Below are positions 9,468 through 20,984 of a stretch of DNA of 64,000 bases, piece by piece. The position numbers and the translations under genes are program-made. The notes beneath the pieces were generated by a model that was not told the origin of the DNA, searched no databases, and was given only the letters and a program-made list of their open reading frames with translations. Numbering within the stretch: position 1 is the first letter of the stretch; each line of letters begins with the position of its first letter. This stretch comes from Alcanivorax jadensis T9. Lineage in GTDB: Bacteria > Pseudomonadota > Gammaproteobacteria > Pseudomonadales > Alcanivoracaceae. The stretch covers positions 1 through 64,000 of the forward strand of contig NZ_ARXU01000011.1 in NCBI RefSeq assembly GCF_000756655.1, in the 5' to 3' direction.

Positions 9468-9480
9468 GTCTTTTTTCAAA

Positions 9481-9516
9481 CAAAAACGGGGGAAGAGCGC
9501 GAGCTCTTCCCCCGTT
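9481..9516 (-). terminator. Rho-independent terminator of infC-rpmI-rplT
   Basis: AACGGGGGAAGAGC pairs perfectly with GCTCTTCCCCCGTT (14 bp, loop of four) and is followed on the minus strand by TTTTTG. It lies 33 bp past the rplT stop, separating the ribosomal operon from pheST. Confidence 0.9.
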
Positions 9517-9549
9517 GAGTATGCTGTTTTGTCTAGGACGAAACAGAAA

Positions 9550-9909
9550 TCAGGCGGTGAGACTCGCTTTGGCTTTTTCGGCCAAAGCGCTAAAGGTCGC
9601 CTGATCGCGGACAGCGATGTCCGCCAGTACTTTACGGTCTACTTCGATGGACGCTTTCTTCAGACCATCGATCAGACGGCTGTAAGACAGGCCGTTCAGA
9701 CGCGCAGCGGCGTTGATACGAACAATCCACAGACGACGGAACTGACGCTTACGAACCTTACGGTCGCGGTAGGCGTACTGACCGGCTTTGGTAACGGCCT
9801 GAACCGCTACACGGAATACACGGCTGCGGGCACCGTAGTAGCCTTTAGCCTGCTTGAGAATTTTCTTGTGCCGACGACGGGCCTGCACACCACGCTTTAC
9901 TCGTGCCAT
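9550..9909 (-). CDS. rplT: 50S ribosomal protein L20
   Basis: This 119-residue highly basic protein begins [20 protein letters not shown], the long N-terminal extension that threads through 23S rRNA. It then has the globular domain [20 protein letters not shown]20 is an early assembly factor of the large subunit and, in known cases, represses its own operon by binding mRNA. It is last in infC-rpmI-rplT, 27 bp after rpmI, and is followed at once by a strong terminator. Length and sequence are normal for the family. Confidence 0.98.
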   Translation of the reverse strand: MARVKRGVQARRRHKKILKQAKGYYGARSRVFRVAVQAVTKAGQYAYRDRKVRKRQFRRLWIVRINAAARLNGLSYSRLIDGLKKASIEVDRKVLADIAVRDQATFSALAEKAKASLTA

Positions 9910-9936
9910 TTTTCAGATCTCCAAAAACCGTATCAG

Positions 9937-10131
9937 TTATGCGTAGGGCATCATGCGTTTAACCAGAGCGACATCAGAATCATGCACTTCGGTTTTGGGA
10001 CGCAGCTGACGAATAGTCTTGGCAGACTTCTTGGTCAGGATGTGGTTTTTGAATGCCTGCTTGCGCTTGAAACCGGAGGCGGTTTTTTTGAAACGCTTGG
10101 CAGCCCCACGATTTGTCTTGATTTTAGGCAT
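9937..10131 (-). CDS. rpmI: 50S ribosomal protein L35
   Basis: This 64-residue basic protein has the family N-terminus [20 protein letters not shown] and the [15 protein letters not shown] segment. L35 is a small component of the large ribosomal subunit. It lies between infC (38 bp upstream) and rplT (27 bp downstream). In E. coli L20 represses translation of this gene through a structure reaching into infC; whether that operator is kept here was not resolved. Confidence 0.97.
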   Translation of the reverse strand: MPKIKTNRGAAKRFKKTASGFKRKQAFKNHILTKKSAKTIRQLRPKTEVHDSDVALVKRMMPYA

Positions 10132-10169
10132 GGTACCTTCTCAAGTTGGTTAGTTAGTTCAACAACCGG

Positions 10170-10715
10170 TTACGGCTGTTTCTTCTTTTTGCCCGGGCTG
10201 AGCACCATGATCATCTGGCGCCCTTCCATGTTCGGACGTTGCTCAACAGAACCGTACTCTTCCAGGTCCTTCTCGATACGTGCGAGAAGATCCCGGCCCA
10301 GTTCCTGGTGAGCCATCTCCCGACCGCGGAAACGGACGGTGATTTTCGCTTTGTCGCCGGCCTCGAGGAAACGAATGAGGTTACGCAGTTTCACCTCATA
10401 GTCACCAATGTCGGTGCCGGGACGGAATTTGATTTCCTTGACCTGGGTCTGACGCTGTTTCTTGCGCCCTTCCTTGGCCTTCTGTTTGGCTTCGAACAGA
10501 TGCTTGCCGTAATCCATGATTCGACAAACCGGCGGTTCCGCACCAGGGGAGATTTCCACCAAATCCATCTGCTTCCCGGTGGCTTTCTCCAGCGCTTCCT
10601 GCAGGGTCACAATACCGACCTGCTCACCGTCTACATCAATCAACCGAACATCGGTTGCCTGGATTTGCTGATTTATATTGGCGCGCTGCTCGCGGCCTTT
10701 GCCTCCACGCTTAAT
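10170..10715 (-). CDS. infC: translation initiation factor IF-3, AUU start
   Basis: This is a 181-residue IF-3. The N-terminal domain contains [26 protein letters not shown] and [11 protein letters not shown]. After the linker comes the C-terminal domain [41 protein letters not shown] start it at an ATT codon (10715-10713) preceded by GGAGG with eight bases between them. The next codons, AAG CGT GGA GGC, give MKRGGK, like E. coli MKGGK. The TTG five codons upstream overlaps the ribosome site and is unlikely. IF-3 discriminates against AUU, so this start gives the known negative feedback. thrS, usually just upstream, is absent here. Confidence 0.95.
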   Translation of the reverse strand: MKRGGKGREQRANINQQIQATDVRLIDVDGEQVGIVTLQEALEKATGKQMDLVEISPGAEPPVCRIMDYGKHLFEAKQKAKEGRKKQRQTQVKEIKFRPGTDIGDYEVKLRNLIRFLEAGDKAKITVRFRGREMAHQELGRDLLARIEKDLEEYGSVEQRPNMEGRQMIMVLSPGKKKKQP

Positions 10716-10783
10716 GTCGTGAACCTCCAATCTGTTATCGAAAACGAGGCAGGATGCCTCACCGCCTCAGTAAATAGGCGCGC

Positions 10784-10812
10784 ATTGTATGCCACCACAA
10801 CGGGCACAACAA
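10784..10812 (-). promoter_or_regulatory. sigma-70-type promoter of infC-rpmI-rplT
   Basis: On the minus strand TTGTTG (10807-10812) and TACAAT (10784-10789) are 17 bp apart, giving a leader of about 60 nt. Just upstream of infC, GAGGCA-TCC-TGCCTC then GTTTTC could fold as a small hairpin. A second candidate promoter, TTGAAA-16 bp-TAAAAT, is at 10961-10934. The rest of 10813-11166 has no gene I can support. Confidence 0.6.
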
Positions 10813-11166
10813 CCCCGACCCCAGCGGCCGGCGTGCGCAACTGACTGAAACGGAATGAATTCTGGCCGGTTGAGAGACTCCTCCCACTCCAGGCAACTGC
10901 ACAAACAGGGCCTGAATTCCGGCAAGGGAGCGTATTTTAAGCAAATCTGGACACTTTTCAAGCAGTGAATCCCGCCAAATCCCCCTGCGAGGCGCTATTC
11001 CGCCTGGGCGGCGTTGCCGTGCCACACCCCGAGAAAGGGGTAATGGGCCACTTGCCGGCCCCACTTGCTTCGGGGGTCATTGGATCGCCCTCCCCCTATT
11101 CGATATATTTGAACCTGTTAACAATTTCAGGGGCAACGCGCTCTGCCCGGGGGAAGGGACAGGGGA

Positions 11167-12369
11167 ATGTCAGCAGCCGATCAAAGTCATCTTACCCATC
11201 TGGCGCGGACGGATAACGACCCGCCCGGCGCCGAACAGCTGGAACCGGACGACGCCCAGGCGGATATACTGGATAGCCTGGTCACCAGCCTCTACAGCTG
11301 TGTTGAGCACAAGGACGGCTTCGACCTCTTTCTGCGTAACATCCGCGACACCTTTGACCTGGTCAGCTGTTGTCTGGCGGTGATACAGAAAGAGCCGCAC
11401 CTGAAAGGGCTGTATGGCTGGGCGGTGGGCTATCCGCCCGGCATCGTCCCGCTGATGCTCAAGACCGGCCTGGTGTTCAAGGACAAGGCCATCGCCCGGG
11501 CACTGGAAACCGGCCCTAACGCCCTGTTCAGTTACGCCGATGGGGATCCGGAGAGCAACTTTCTGGCAGATATGCCCACCTTCTCCCGCACCTGGATACG
11601 CGCTGCCGGCATTATCGACAGTGCTACCATCGCGTTCACCAATAAGTACCAGCAGCACGTGGTGCTGGTATTCAACCGGCACAAAGACAGCCAAGTGTTC
11701 AGCAAGCCGGAAATGGCCATGCTCTCGCGGCTGAAGAAACACGCCGAAATTGCCCTCGATTTGTATGAGCGACTGCACCGCTCAGAACAGAGTTTCAAGG
11801 ACCTGCAAAGCAGCATCGCCGTATTGAAACAACCTGTTGCCGTGTTTTCGCCGGTTTCGCTCTTGGTGAGTGCCAGCCCAGCCTTTGTTGAGATTGGCAG
11901 ACGCTACAAGGTATTCACCATTAATCAGGACAGCCGGGAAATCGTGTTCAGGGATCAACAGTTTGGCAAGGATTTCTACACCCAGCTGATGCTGTTCATT
12001 ACCGGCAAGACCGGCGCCCTGGACGACAGCGACACCCTTTACCTGCAAACCAGCGCCCTGCCCCTGCGGATCTCCATCACCCCGGTACACAACCGAGAAA
12101 GCAACAACAGCAATGTGCTGGTGGAAATCTTCGACCCCAATGTCAGCCGCACCCCAAGCATTGCCGAAATCCGCAAGGTCATCAGCGCCACCGAGGCCGA
12201 GGCCCGCGTTTGCCTGTGCCTGCTCAAGGGGGCCAACACCGCCGAAGCTGCCGAGCAACTGGATTTGGCCATTAGCACCATTCGCACCAACATCAAATCA
12301 CTGCTGCAGAAGAACAGCTTCAGCAGACAGGTGGACCTGATTACACACCTGATGCGGATTTGCTCTTAG
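11167..12369 (+). CDS. LuxR-family (HTH) transcriptional regulator
   Basis: This 400-residue protein has a C-terminal LuxR-type helix-turn-helix at about residues 335-395: SATEAEARVCLCLLKGANTAEAAEQLDLAISTIRTNIKSLLQK. The upstream 330 residues carry no recognised receiver or autoinducer domain. They look like PAS/GAF-type sensory folds (for example LFLRNIRDTFDLVSCCLAVIQ). This layout is common for solo LuxR-type regulators in Alcanivorax and Marinobacter relatives. The ATG is preceded by AGGGG. It is divergent from infC and convergent with the acyltransferase gene. The ligand and targets are unknown. Confidence 0.85.
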   Translation: MSAADQSHLTHLARTDNDPPGAEQLEPDDAQADILDSLVTSLYSCVEHKDGFDLFLRNIRDTFDLVSCCLAVIQKEPHLKGLYGWAVGYPPGIVPLMLKTGLVFKDKAIARALETGPNALFSYADGDPESNFLADMPTFSRTWIRAAGIIDSATIAFTNKYQQHVVLVFNRHKDSQVFSKPEMAMLSRLKKHAEIALDLYERLHRSEQSFKDLQSSIAVLKQPVAVFSPVSLLVSASPAFVEIGRRYKVFTINQDSREIVFRDQQFGKDFYTQLMLFITGKTGALDDSDTLYLQTSALPLRISITPVHNRESNNSNVLVEIFDPNVSRTPSIAEIRKVISATEAEARVCLCLLKGANTAEAAEQLDLAISTIRTNIKSLLQKNSFSRQVDLITHLMRICS

Positions 12370-12611
12370 GCTCTTCCCAGTGACAGCAACAGCCCAGGAA
12401 GAGAATAAAAAGGTCTGCGTATTCTGGATTATTCGTCCTGTCGCAGGCGAGGAAACAACACTTCTGCCCCAACATTGATCAGGCAAGCCTCCCAAGGGGG
12501 ACAGGGCTGGGCTGTCCGACCGCTATTACCCCTCTATTACCGACAACCTGAAGGCGCTGGTGGCTGGTAAATCGGGGCTCTTTTACTCATGTTGGCGGCC
12601 AGATCAACCCC

Positions 12612-14399
12612 TTACTTTGGCATCAGGGTCTCTGTCACTGGCGAAAGGAACAACACTTGTGCCCCAACATAAATAGCGCCATAACGGGTCAGATGCACCC
12701 GATCAGCACTTAACAATCTGCCGTTTTCATCGGTGATAAGCATGTTGCCATTCTGGTCTATCAGGGCATCAATGATGGACAAATAATGCTTTTTGGGTAT
12801 CACTGCCCGGGCAAGACGCTCCTGCTCAAGCACCTCTTCAAGGATAGGATTGCGCAACAAAGCACGCTCCTGCTTTCTGGTGCGGGCAACCCAGTTAAGG
12901 TTATGTCCGAACTGTTTGGCGCCAACAAAGTAAACCCGGTTACCCTGCTCTGCAGACAAATCTATCACCCTATTGATACAAGAGGGCTCACCCAGACTAT
13001 AATTTGACGCGAACAACACCATGCTGGCACTGGCAAACAGGCGTTGGCCAAGCTCAGACTCGACCAGGGAACAGTCACTGAGGTCATCCCGATAAATCAG
13101 GCCTACCGAGGTCAGGTCATAGGTCTCACGCACCACATTGACCAGGTCTCGACCGAAAGAATTGCCGATCACCAGCAGCTTTACCGGTACATCGGGATCA
13201 AACGCATCCTTCTTGAACAGGAAATTCCGCTCATTATAGGAAATGTACATATCCTCAGCTGCCGCCTGGTCCGGATCAAAGACCCGCGAGACAAACCCCT
13301 GGGTTTTATGGGCTGCCAGGCCGAAAGCCACCAGAAACAGCGAGGCACTGAACACGAAGATCCATAATGGCCGCGCCGCAACCAACGCCCTGTTCCTGAA
13401 CGGGTTCTCGATGTATTTCCAAGACAGATAAGCCACCAAAAAGGTCGCCACCGTCAGTACAGCAAACGCCACTCTGCTCGGCTCTTCCACCATATAGATC
13501 CGCGCAAAAGCGAATAGCGGCTGATGCCAGAGGTAGGCCGAGTAGCTGATCAGACCAATTCCCACCAGCAACGGCAGACTCAGAAAACGCGCAACGAGGG
13601 TCCCTTCCCCGGCGAATAACACCAGCAGCACCACTCCGAGCACCGGCACCAGCGCGTAGAGCCCAGGGAAAGGCGTCGCGGCATCATAAGCGACCACCGA
13701 GAACACCACGCCCAAAAGCCCCAGTAAGGCCAGGCCCTCGTTGCTCCTGACGCCATATTTTTGCACCCAGAATGCAGCCACCGCCCCTGCCAACAACTCC
13801 CAGGCCCGGGACGTGATCAGATAAAAATTGGCGTCGGGGAAACGACTGCTGCCAAGTTCGCTGACCGCCAGACTAAGCAGTGCCAGAGCGATGATCATCC
13901 CCACTACCGATTTTTTGCCGAATTTCCAGCCTGCCAGCATGAGGAGCGGGAAGATCACGTAATACTGCTCCTCCACCCCCAAGCTCCAGGTATGCAGAAG
14001 CGGCTTGAACTCGGAGGCCAAGTCCCAATAGCCGGTGGTGATCATCAACAACACATTGTTGGCAAACAAGGTGGTGGCAACGATAGACTGACCAAAATTC
14101 TCAAGGGGGTCCGGCAACATCCACATCCAGGCAAACGGAATGCAGAACAGCATCATGAAAAATAGTGCCGGAAAGATTCGCCGGGCCCGGCGCTCATAGA
14201 AGTCAATGATACTGAAACGCTGCTTTTCAATATCTTCGGCAAGAATGGTGGTAATCAGGTAGCCACTGATGACAAAAAAGACATCGACCCCTACAAACCC
14301 CCCGGAGAATCCTTCAAAACCCGCATGAAAAAGAATCACCGGCACAACGGCCAAAGCACGCAGACCGTCAATCTCAGCGCGGTATTTCAAGGCATGCAC
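12612..14399 (-). CDS. acyltransferase-3 / SGNH fusion, surface polysaccharide O-acetylase type
   Basis: This 595-residue membrane protein starts KYRAEIDGLRALAVVPVILFHAGF, the catalytic-His signature of acyltransferase-3 (OafA/YrhL) proteins. About ten hydrophobic helices follow to about residue 370. The C-terminal third is a periplasmic SGNH-like domain with KLLVIGNSFGRDLVNVV (Asn in place of Asp in the GDS block) and DRVHLTRYGA near the end, the DxxH catalytic pair. Such fusions O-acetylate lipopolysaccharide, exopolysaccharide or peptidoglycan (family knowledge). It follows guaA by 38 bp on the same strand, but is not functionally related. No glycan cluster is nearby, so the substrate is unknown. 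Confidence 0.9.
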   Translation of the reverse strand: MHALKYRAEIDGLRALAVVPVILFHAGFEGFSGGFVGVDVFFVISGYLITTILAEDIEKQRFSIIDFYERRARRIFPALFFMMLFCIPFAWMWMLPDPLENFGQSIVATTLFANNVLLMITTGYWDLASEFKPLLHTWSLGVEEQYYVIFPLLMLAGWKFGKKSVVGMIIALALLSLAVSELGSSRFPDANFYLITSRAWELLAGAVAAFWVQKYGVRSNEGLALLGLLGVVFSVVAYDAATPFPGLYALVPVLGVVLLVLFAGEGTLVARFLSLPLLVGIGLISYSAYLWHQPLFAFARIYMVEEPSRVAFAVLTVATFLVAYLSWKYIENPFRNRALVAARPLWIFVFSASLFLVAFGLAAHKTQGFVSRVFDPDQAAAEDMYISYNERNFLFKKDAFDPDVPVKLLVIGNSFGRDLVNVVRETYDLTSVGLIYRDDLSDCSLVESELGQRLFASASMVLFASNYSLGEPSCINRVIDLSAEQGNRVYFVGAKQFGHNLNWVARTRKQERALLRNPILEEVLEQERLARAVIPKKHYLSIIDALIDQNGNMLITDENGRLLSADRVHLTRYGAIYVGAQVLFLSPVTETLMPK

Positions 14400-14437
14400 C
14401 CTCTATCGATTCAGGAACGATTTATTCTTTTTCTCCA

Positions 14438-16009
14438 TCATTCCCACTCAATGGTCGCCGGCGGCTTGGACGAAATATCGTAGGTCACCCGGCTGATGCC
14501 GGGGATCTCGTTGATGATCCGGCTGGAGACCAGCTCCAGGAACTCGTAGGGCAGGTGCGCCCAGCGGGCGGTCATGAAGTCGATGGTTTCCACGGCACGC
14601 AGAGCTACCACGTACTCGTAGCGGCGGGCATCGCCCACCACGCCCACTGACTTGACCGGCAGGAACACGGCGAAAGCCTGGCTGGTCTTGTGGTACAGAC
14701 CGGCGGCGCGCAGCTCTTCGATAAAGATGTGGTCTGCCAGACGCAGGGTGTCGGCGTATTCCTTTTTCACTTCACCGAGGATGCGCACGCCCAGCCCCGG
14801 CCCCGGGAAGGGGTGACGGTAGACCATGTCGTAGGGCAGGCCCAGTTCCAGGCCGATCTTGCGCACTTCGTCCTTGAACAGTTCGCGCAGGGGCTCGACC
14901 AGCTTGAGCTTCATGTCTTCCGGCAGGCCGCCTACATTGTGGTGGCTCTTGATCACGTGGGCCTTGCCGGTCTTGCTGGCGGCGGATTCGATCACGTCCG
15001 GGTAGATGGTGCCCTGGGCCAGCCAGTTGGCGTTTTTCAACTTGCTGGCCTGGTCGTCGAAGATATCGATAAAGGTGTTGCCGATAATCTTGCGCTTCAG
15101 CTCGGGATCCGCCTCGCCGGCCAGTTTGCCGAGGAAGTTGTCTTCCGCGTCCACGCGGATCACTTTCACGCCCATGTTGTCGGCGAACATTTCCATGACC
15201 TGGTCACCTTCCTGGTGACGCAGCAGGCCGTTGTCGACAAACACGCAAGTGAGCTGATCGCCGATAGCCTTGTGAAGCAGCGCTGCCACCACGGAGGAAT
15301 CCACCCCGCCGGACAGGCCCAGGATCACTTCGTCAGTGCCTACCTGCTCGCGGATGGTGTCGATGGCATCATTGATGATGTTGCTCGGCGTCCACAGGGC
15401 TTCACAGTCGCACAGTTCGCGCACGAAGCGCTCTAGCAGGCGACCGCCCTGCAGGGTGTGGGTGACTTCCGGGTGGAACTGGATGCCGTAGAAGCGTTTT
15501 TCATCGTTGGCCATGCCGGCGATGGGGCAGCTGCCGGTGGTGGCGGTCGCCACGAAACCCGCCGGCATCTCGCCGACACGGTCACCGTGGCTCATCCACA
15601 CGTCCAGGTATTCCTTGCCCTGCTCTTCGTGATCGACGATGCCGTCCAGCAGGCCGTTCTTTTCCGCCTTGGCGACCCGGGCGTAGCCGAATTCGTGCTT
15701 TTCACCGGCAATCACCTTGCCGCCCAGCTGCTCGGCCATGGTCTGCATGCCGTAGCAGATACCCAGCACCGGAATGCCGGCCTTGAATACCGCATCGGGG
15801 GCACGGGGCGTTTCGGCGGCGGTGACAGACTCCGGGCCACCGGAAAGAATGATGCCCTTGGGCGCAAACTCGCGGATTTCCTCGGCGGTCATGTCGAAGG
15901 CACGGATTTCACAGTACACGCCGATTTCCCGCACCCGGCGGGCGATCAGCTGGGTGTATTGGGAACCGAAGTCCAGAATCAGGATGCGCTGGGCATGGAT
16001 ATCTTGCAT
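14438..16009 (-). CDS. guaA: GMP synthase (glutamine-hydrolysing)
   Basis: This 523-residue enzyme converts XMP to GMP. The N-terminal class I glutaminase has the nucleophile in VLGICYGMQ (about residue 86) and the His-x-Glu pair in FHPEVTHT. The ATP-pyrophosphatase domain has the P-loop LSGGVDSS (about 232-239). The C-terminal dimerisation domain ends with the family motif PPATIEWE. It is 96 bp downstream of guaB; that gap holds a hairpin (AGGGCCGGC/GCCGGCCCT, 16053-16073). guaB-guaA is the usual operon. Confidence 0.98.
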   Translation of the reverse strand: MQDIHAQRILILDFGSQYTQLIARRVREIGVYCEIRAFDMTAEEIREFAPKGIILSGGPESVTAAETPRAPDAVFKAGIPVLGICYGMQTMAEQLGGKVIAGEKHEFGYARVAKAEKNGLLDGIVDHEEQGKEYLDVWMSHGDRVGEMPAGFVATATTGSCPIAGMANDEKRFYGIQFHPEVTHTLQGGRLLERFVRELCDCEALWTPSNIINDAIDTIREQVGTDEVILGLSGGVDSSVVAALLHKAIGDQLTCVFVDNGLLRHQEGDQVMEMFADNMGVKVIRVDAEDNFLGKLAGEADPELKRKIIGNTFIDIFDDQASKLKNANWLAQGTIYPDVIESAASKTGKAHVIKSHHNVGGLPEDMKLKLVEPLRELFKDEVRKIGLELGLPYDMVYRHPFPGPGLGVRILGEVKKEYADTLRLADHIFIEELRAAGLYHKTSQAFAVFLPVKSVGVVGDARRYEYVVALRAVETIDFMTARWAHLPYEFLELVSSRIINEIPGISRVTYDISSKPPATIEWE

Positions 16010-16052
16010 GGCTCGCTTTCCGCTGGCGCCTGGCTGGCAGGCTGTAAATACA

Positions 16053-16073
16053 AGGGCCGGCTACGCCGGCCCT
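16053..16073. repeat. hairpin in the guaB-guaA gap
   Basis: AGGGCCGGC and GCCGGCCCT form a perfect 9-bp stem with loop TAC. No U-tract follows on the minus strand, so it is more likely to be an mRNA-stabilising hairpin than a terminator. Confidence 0.45.
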
Positions 16074-16105
16074 GAATCGTTATCGCTGACACTCGGTGGC
16101 GGGCT

Positions 16106-17698
<1,593 letters not shown>

Positions 17699-17740
17699 TC
17701 ACCGCTGGCCCACGGCAAAAAAACTCGCTACCCTCCCGCG

Positions 17741-19099
17741 ATGACATTTTCATCCCGCGCTGAACCGCTGTCCATCAGTCAACTGAACCTGGAAGCCCAG
17801 GGCCTGCTGGAAGGTTCCTTCCCGCTGATCTGGCTGCAGGGCGAACTATCCAACTTTTCCCGCCCGGCCTCCGGCCATTGGTACTTCAGCCTGAAAGACT
17901 CGCGTGCCCAGATTAATGGGGCCATGTTTCGAAATCGCAACCGGCTGCTCGACTTTAATCCCCAGAATGGGCAGCAGGTGCTGATCCGCGCCAAAGTCAC
18001 TCTCTATGTCCCTCGTGGCAACTTCCAGATTGTCGTGGAACACATGGAGCCGGCCGGTCAGGGGGCGCTGAAGGCACAATTCGACGCCCTCAAGGCCCAG
18101 CTGCAGGCGGAAGGCCTGTTCGCTCAGGAACGCAAGCGCGCCCTGCCCGCCTGGCCTACCCAGATCGGAGTCATCACCTCCCCCAGCGGCGCCGCCATCC
18201 GCGATATTCTGCAGGTCCTCAAACGCCGCTGCCCGTCCATTCCGGTGGTGATCTACCCGGCGGCGGTACAGGGCGCCGATGCACCGGCACAACTGCGTCA
18301 GGCGCTGGATGTGGCGATTGCCCGGGACGAATGCGACGTGCTGATCATCGGCCGTGGCGGCGGCTCCCTGGAGGATCTCTGGGCGTTCAACGATGAAGCC
18401 CTGACCCGCGCCGTGGCCGCCTGCCCGATTCCCATTGTCTCGGCCGTGGGTCACGAAGTGGATACCGGCCTTACCGATTTTGCCGCCGACCTGCGAGCGC
18501 CGACTCCGTCCGCGGCCGCCGAGCTGGTGAGCCCGGACCTGTCGGTGGTCACGCAACGGCTGGGCGGCCTGCATCGTCGCCTGCGCTGGGTGATGGCCCA
18601 GCAGTTGCGGACGCCACAGGAACGTCTGCGCCATCTCAGCCAGCGCTTGCGCTCGCCGCGCCAGTCCCTGGAACAAAGCAGCCAACGGCTGGATGAATTG
18701 CAGGGCCGTCTGCAGCGCCATATGCAACAACGGCTGGCGCTAGCGCAAAGCCGCCTGCGCCCCAACCAGCAACGGCTGGCCCGGCTATCGCCGGAACGCC
18801 TTTTGGCGGACCGCCAGCAACGACTACAGACGCTGGAAAAACGCCTGCCGCAGCCCTTGCTGCGGCTGATCCAGCAGCAGCAGGTGCAACTGGGCAATCT
18901 GGGCAAACGGCTGCACACCGCCAGCCCCCTGGAGACCCTGGGTCGTGGCTACAGCATTACCTTCAAGGGGGACGAAGCGGTGCGCTCCGTCAGCCAGTTG
19001 CAGGCCGGCGATACCCTGACCACCCGCCTGGCAGACGGCGAAGTCAGCGCCCGTGTTGAGCGTGTTCAGGGGTCAGATAAGGGCTCAGCACCCGAGTAA
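17741..19099 (+). CDS. xseA: exodeoxyribonuclease VII large subunit
   Basis: This is a 452-residue protein. The N-terminal OB fold contains FPLIWLQGELSNFSRPASGHWYFSLKD. The catalytic domain includes IGVITSPSGAAIRDIL, IIGRGGGSLEDLW and SAVGHEVDTGLTDFAADLRAPTPSAAAE. A long Gln/Arg/Leu-rich coiled coil covers about residues 270-390. With XseB it degrades single-stranded DNA from both ends. It is divergent from guaB, a common arrangement. Its last 56 bp overlap the 3' end of the convergent histidine-kinase gene. xseB is not adjacent. Confidence 0.97.
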   Translation: MTFSSRAEPLSISQLNLEAQGLLEGSFPLIWLQGELSNFSRPASGHWYFSLKDSRAQINGAMFRNRNRLLDFNPQNGQQVLIRAKVTLYVPRGNFQIVVEHMEPAGQGALKAQFDALKAQLQAEGLFAQERKRALPAWPTQIGVITSPSGAAIRDILQVLKRRCPSIPVVIYPAAVQGADAPAQLRQALDVAIARDECDVLIIGRGGGSLEDLWAFNDEALTRAVAACPIPIVSAVGHEVDTGLTDFAADLRAPTPSAAAELVSPDLSVVTQRLGGLHRRLRWVMAQQLRTPQERLRHLSQRLRSPRQSLEQSSQRLDELQGRLQRHMQQRLALAQSRLRPNQQRLARLSPERLLADRQQRLQTLEKRLPQPLLRLIQQQQVQLGNLGKRLHTASPLETLGRGYSITFKGDEAVRSVSQLQAGDTLTTRLADGEVSARVERVQGSDKGSAPE

Positions 19100-20984
19100 G
19101 CTGCTGACGGCGGAAGGGCTTGGCCAGGTGGGCATTCATGCCCGCCACCATGCAGCGGTCGCGCTCTTCGTCCATGGCATTGGCGGTGAGCGCCACCACC
19201 GGGATTGGCGCCCGCCCCCGCTCTCTCTCCCATTGCCGTAACTCGCGGGTGGCTTCCAGGCCATCCATCACCGGCATCTGCACATCCATGAGAATGCAGT
19301 CGAAATCCCGCTGACGCACTTTTTCCAAGGCTTCGCGCCCGTTGCTGGCGGTCACCACGGTGACCCCCATGTGCTCCAGCAGCCGCCGCGCCACCAGCAG
19401 ATTCACATCGTTATCTTCCACCAGCAGTACCAGCCCGAAAAGCAGGCCGCCGACACGGTCTTCCTCGTCGGCGGGCACCGCCAGCGGCGCCGGCGCCTGA
19501 GTGCGATAGAGCAAGCGCAAGGACAGGGTAAAGGTACTGCCGCCGCCCTCGTCGCTGCTCACTGTCAGGGTGCCACCGAGCATTTCACTGAGACGGCGGG
19601 CGATGGCCAGCCCCAGACCGGTGCCGCCAAAGCGACGTGAGGTGGACGAGTCGACCTGCGAAAAGGCTTTGAACAAATCACTCTGGCGATGCTGGGGAAT
19701 ACCAATACCGGTGTCGCGCACCGCCAGGGTCAGGTCCAGCCAGTCATCGCGAACCTGGGCGGTGGTGATCCCCAGAACCACGCCCCCTTCCTGGGTGAAT
19801 TTCACCGCATTGGAAATCAGGTTATTGAGCACCTGACGCAACCGGGTGGGGTCGCTGCGCACCATTTTACCAGCCAGCTCCCCGGCGTTTTCCAGGCGCA
19901 GATACAGGCCCTTGCTTTCCGCCATGTAGCGGAAGGTGGCCACACAGTTTTCCAGCAGCGGCAGCAGCTCGAAAAACACCGGGTCCAGATCCATGCGTCC
20001 GGCTTCGATGCGGGAAAAATCGAGAATATCGTTGATCACATCCAGCAGGTGCCCGGTGGATTCCAGCGCGGCAAGGGTGTATTCGTGCTGCTCTTCGCTC
20101 TGCGGGGTTTCTTCCAGCAGTTGCAACATGCCCAGCACCCCGTTCATCGGCGTGCGCAGCTCGTGACTCATCATGGCCAGAAAGTCACTCTTGGCCTGGC
20201 TGGCAGACTGTGCCTGACGATGTGCATGACGGAGTTTGTCGATGGCAGTCTGCTGCTCGCGATGCGCCCCTTCCAGGCTGCTGGCAAGCTCGTTGATATC
20301 GTCCTGCAGTTCTGCCAACTCGCCGCGCAGGTGACTGCGGCCGCGGACCCGATAATCGCCATTGCGCAGGGTGCGCAACAGGCCGGACAGATAGCCCAGC
20401 GGGGAAGCAATCTGGCGGGCCAGGTAATGGGCGATCCAAAGGCCGATGATGGTAGCGAACAGGGCCGGCAACAGGCTTGCCAGCAGGATCTCCTTCTGCC
20501 GCGCCAGTAGCCGGGCACTGGACATGCCCAGCACCACTTCGCCGATTCGCTCGGGCTGGCTGTCGCTCTCTGCCCCTTCCAACAAATCGCTATCGGATAC
20601 CGGCTGGCGATAAATGCCGGAGTGGAATTCCAGCACGTCGGCATGGTCCTGACGTTGACCACGCCCCTCGTAGAGCAACACCTTGCCTTCACCGTCGTGG
20701 AAGACCACGTATTGCAGGTCTGCCTGCTGCATGGCCAGGCGTGCCTGGCGGCGCAGATCATCATAGTTACCTGCCAGTACCCCATACTCCGACGAGGAGG
20801 CAATCTGCTGGGCCAGGTAGCTGCCCAGTTCACGCAAATCCCGATCGGCATCCTCGAAGCGCTGCCAGGTCAGCGCCACCAACAGCAGCAACAGCATGAT
20901 CAGGGCCGGAATCAGCCCGAGAAGCTGCAGCTGCTTGCGGATGCCCGCCCCTTTTTTCATGGTTTCTTTCATGCCCTCTCTCAT
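19044..20984 (-). CDS. hybrid sensor histidine kinase (HAMP-HisKA-HATPase-receiver)
   Basis: This 646-residue BarA-like kinase has a first membrane helix at about 20-40 and a periplasmic sensor of about 125 residues. A second helix (about 167-188) is followed by HAMP. The dimerisation helix has SHELRTPMNG with phospho-His at about 274. The ATP-binding domain has N (LISNAVKFTQEG), G1 (DTGIGIP) and G2 (GGTGLGLAI) boxes. The C-terminal receiver has ILMDVQMPVMDG. No HPt domain is present here or next door, so the output partner is elsewhere. The start overlaps the stop of the periplasmic binding-protein gene (ATGA). It probably senses through that protein (inference). Confidence 0.93.
   Translation of the reverse strand: MREGMKETMKKGAGIRKQLQLLGLIPALIMLLLLLVALTWQRFEDADRDLRELGSYLAQQIASSSEYGVLAGNYDDLRRQARLAMQQADLQYVVFHDGEGKVLLYEGRGQRQDHADVLEFHSGIYRQPVSDSDLLEGAESDSQPERIGEVVLGMSSARLLARQKEILLASLLPALFATIIGLWIAHYLARQIASPLGYLSGLLRTLRNGDYRVRGRSHLRGELAELQDDINELASSLEGAHREQQTAIDKLRHAHRQAQSASQAKSDFLAMMSHELRTPMNGVLGMLQLLEETPQSEEQHEYTLAALESTGHLLDVINDILDFSRIEAGRMDLDPVFFELLPLLENCVATFRYMAESKGLYLRLENAGELAGKMVRSDPTRLRQVLNNLISNAVKFTQEGGVVLGITTAQVRDDWLDLTLAVRDTGIGIPQHRQSDLFKAFSQVDSSTSRRFGGTGLGLAIARRLSEMLGGTLTVSSDEGGGSTFTLSLRLLYRTQAPAPLAVPADEEDRVGGLLFGLVLLVEDNDVNLLVARRLLEHMGVTVVTASNGREALEKVRQRDFDCILMDVQMPVMDGLEATRELRQWERERGRAPIPVVALTANAMDEERDRCMVAGMNAHLAKPFRRQQLTRVLSPYLTPEHAQHGR

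Noticed and set aside
9300..9480. pheST attenuator with Phe-rich leader peptide
   Set aside because: A 38-codon frame exists on the minus strand but has only a few scattered Phe codons, and the nearby terminator belongs to rplT, upstream of the frame.
10759..11064. truncated thrS upstream of infC
   Set aside because: The minus-strand frames there show none of the C-terminal ThrRS sequence; the region looks like a promoter and leader.
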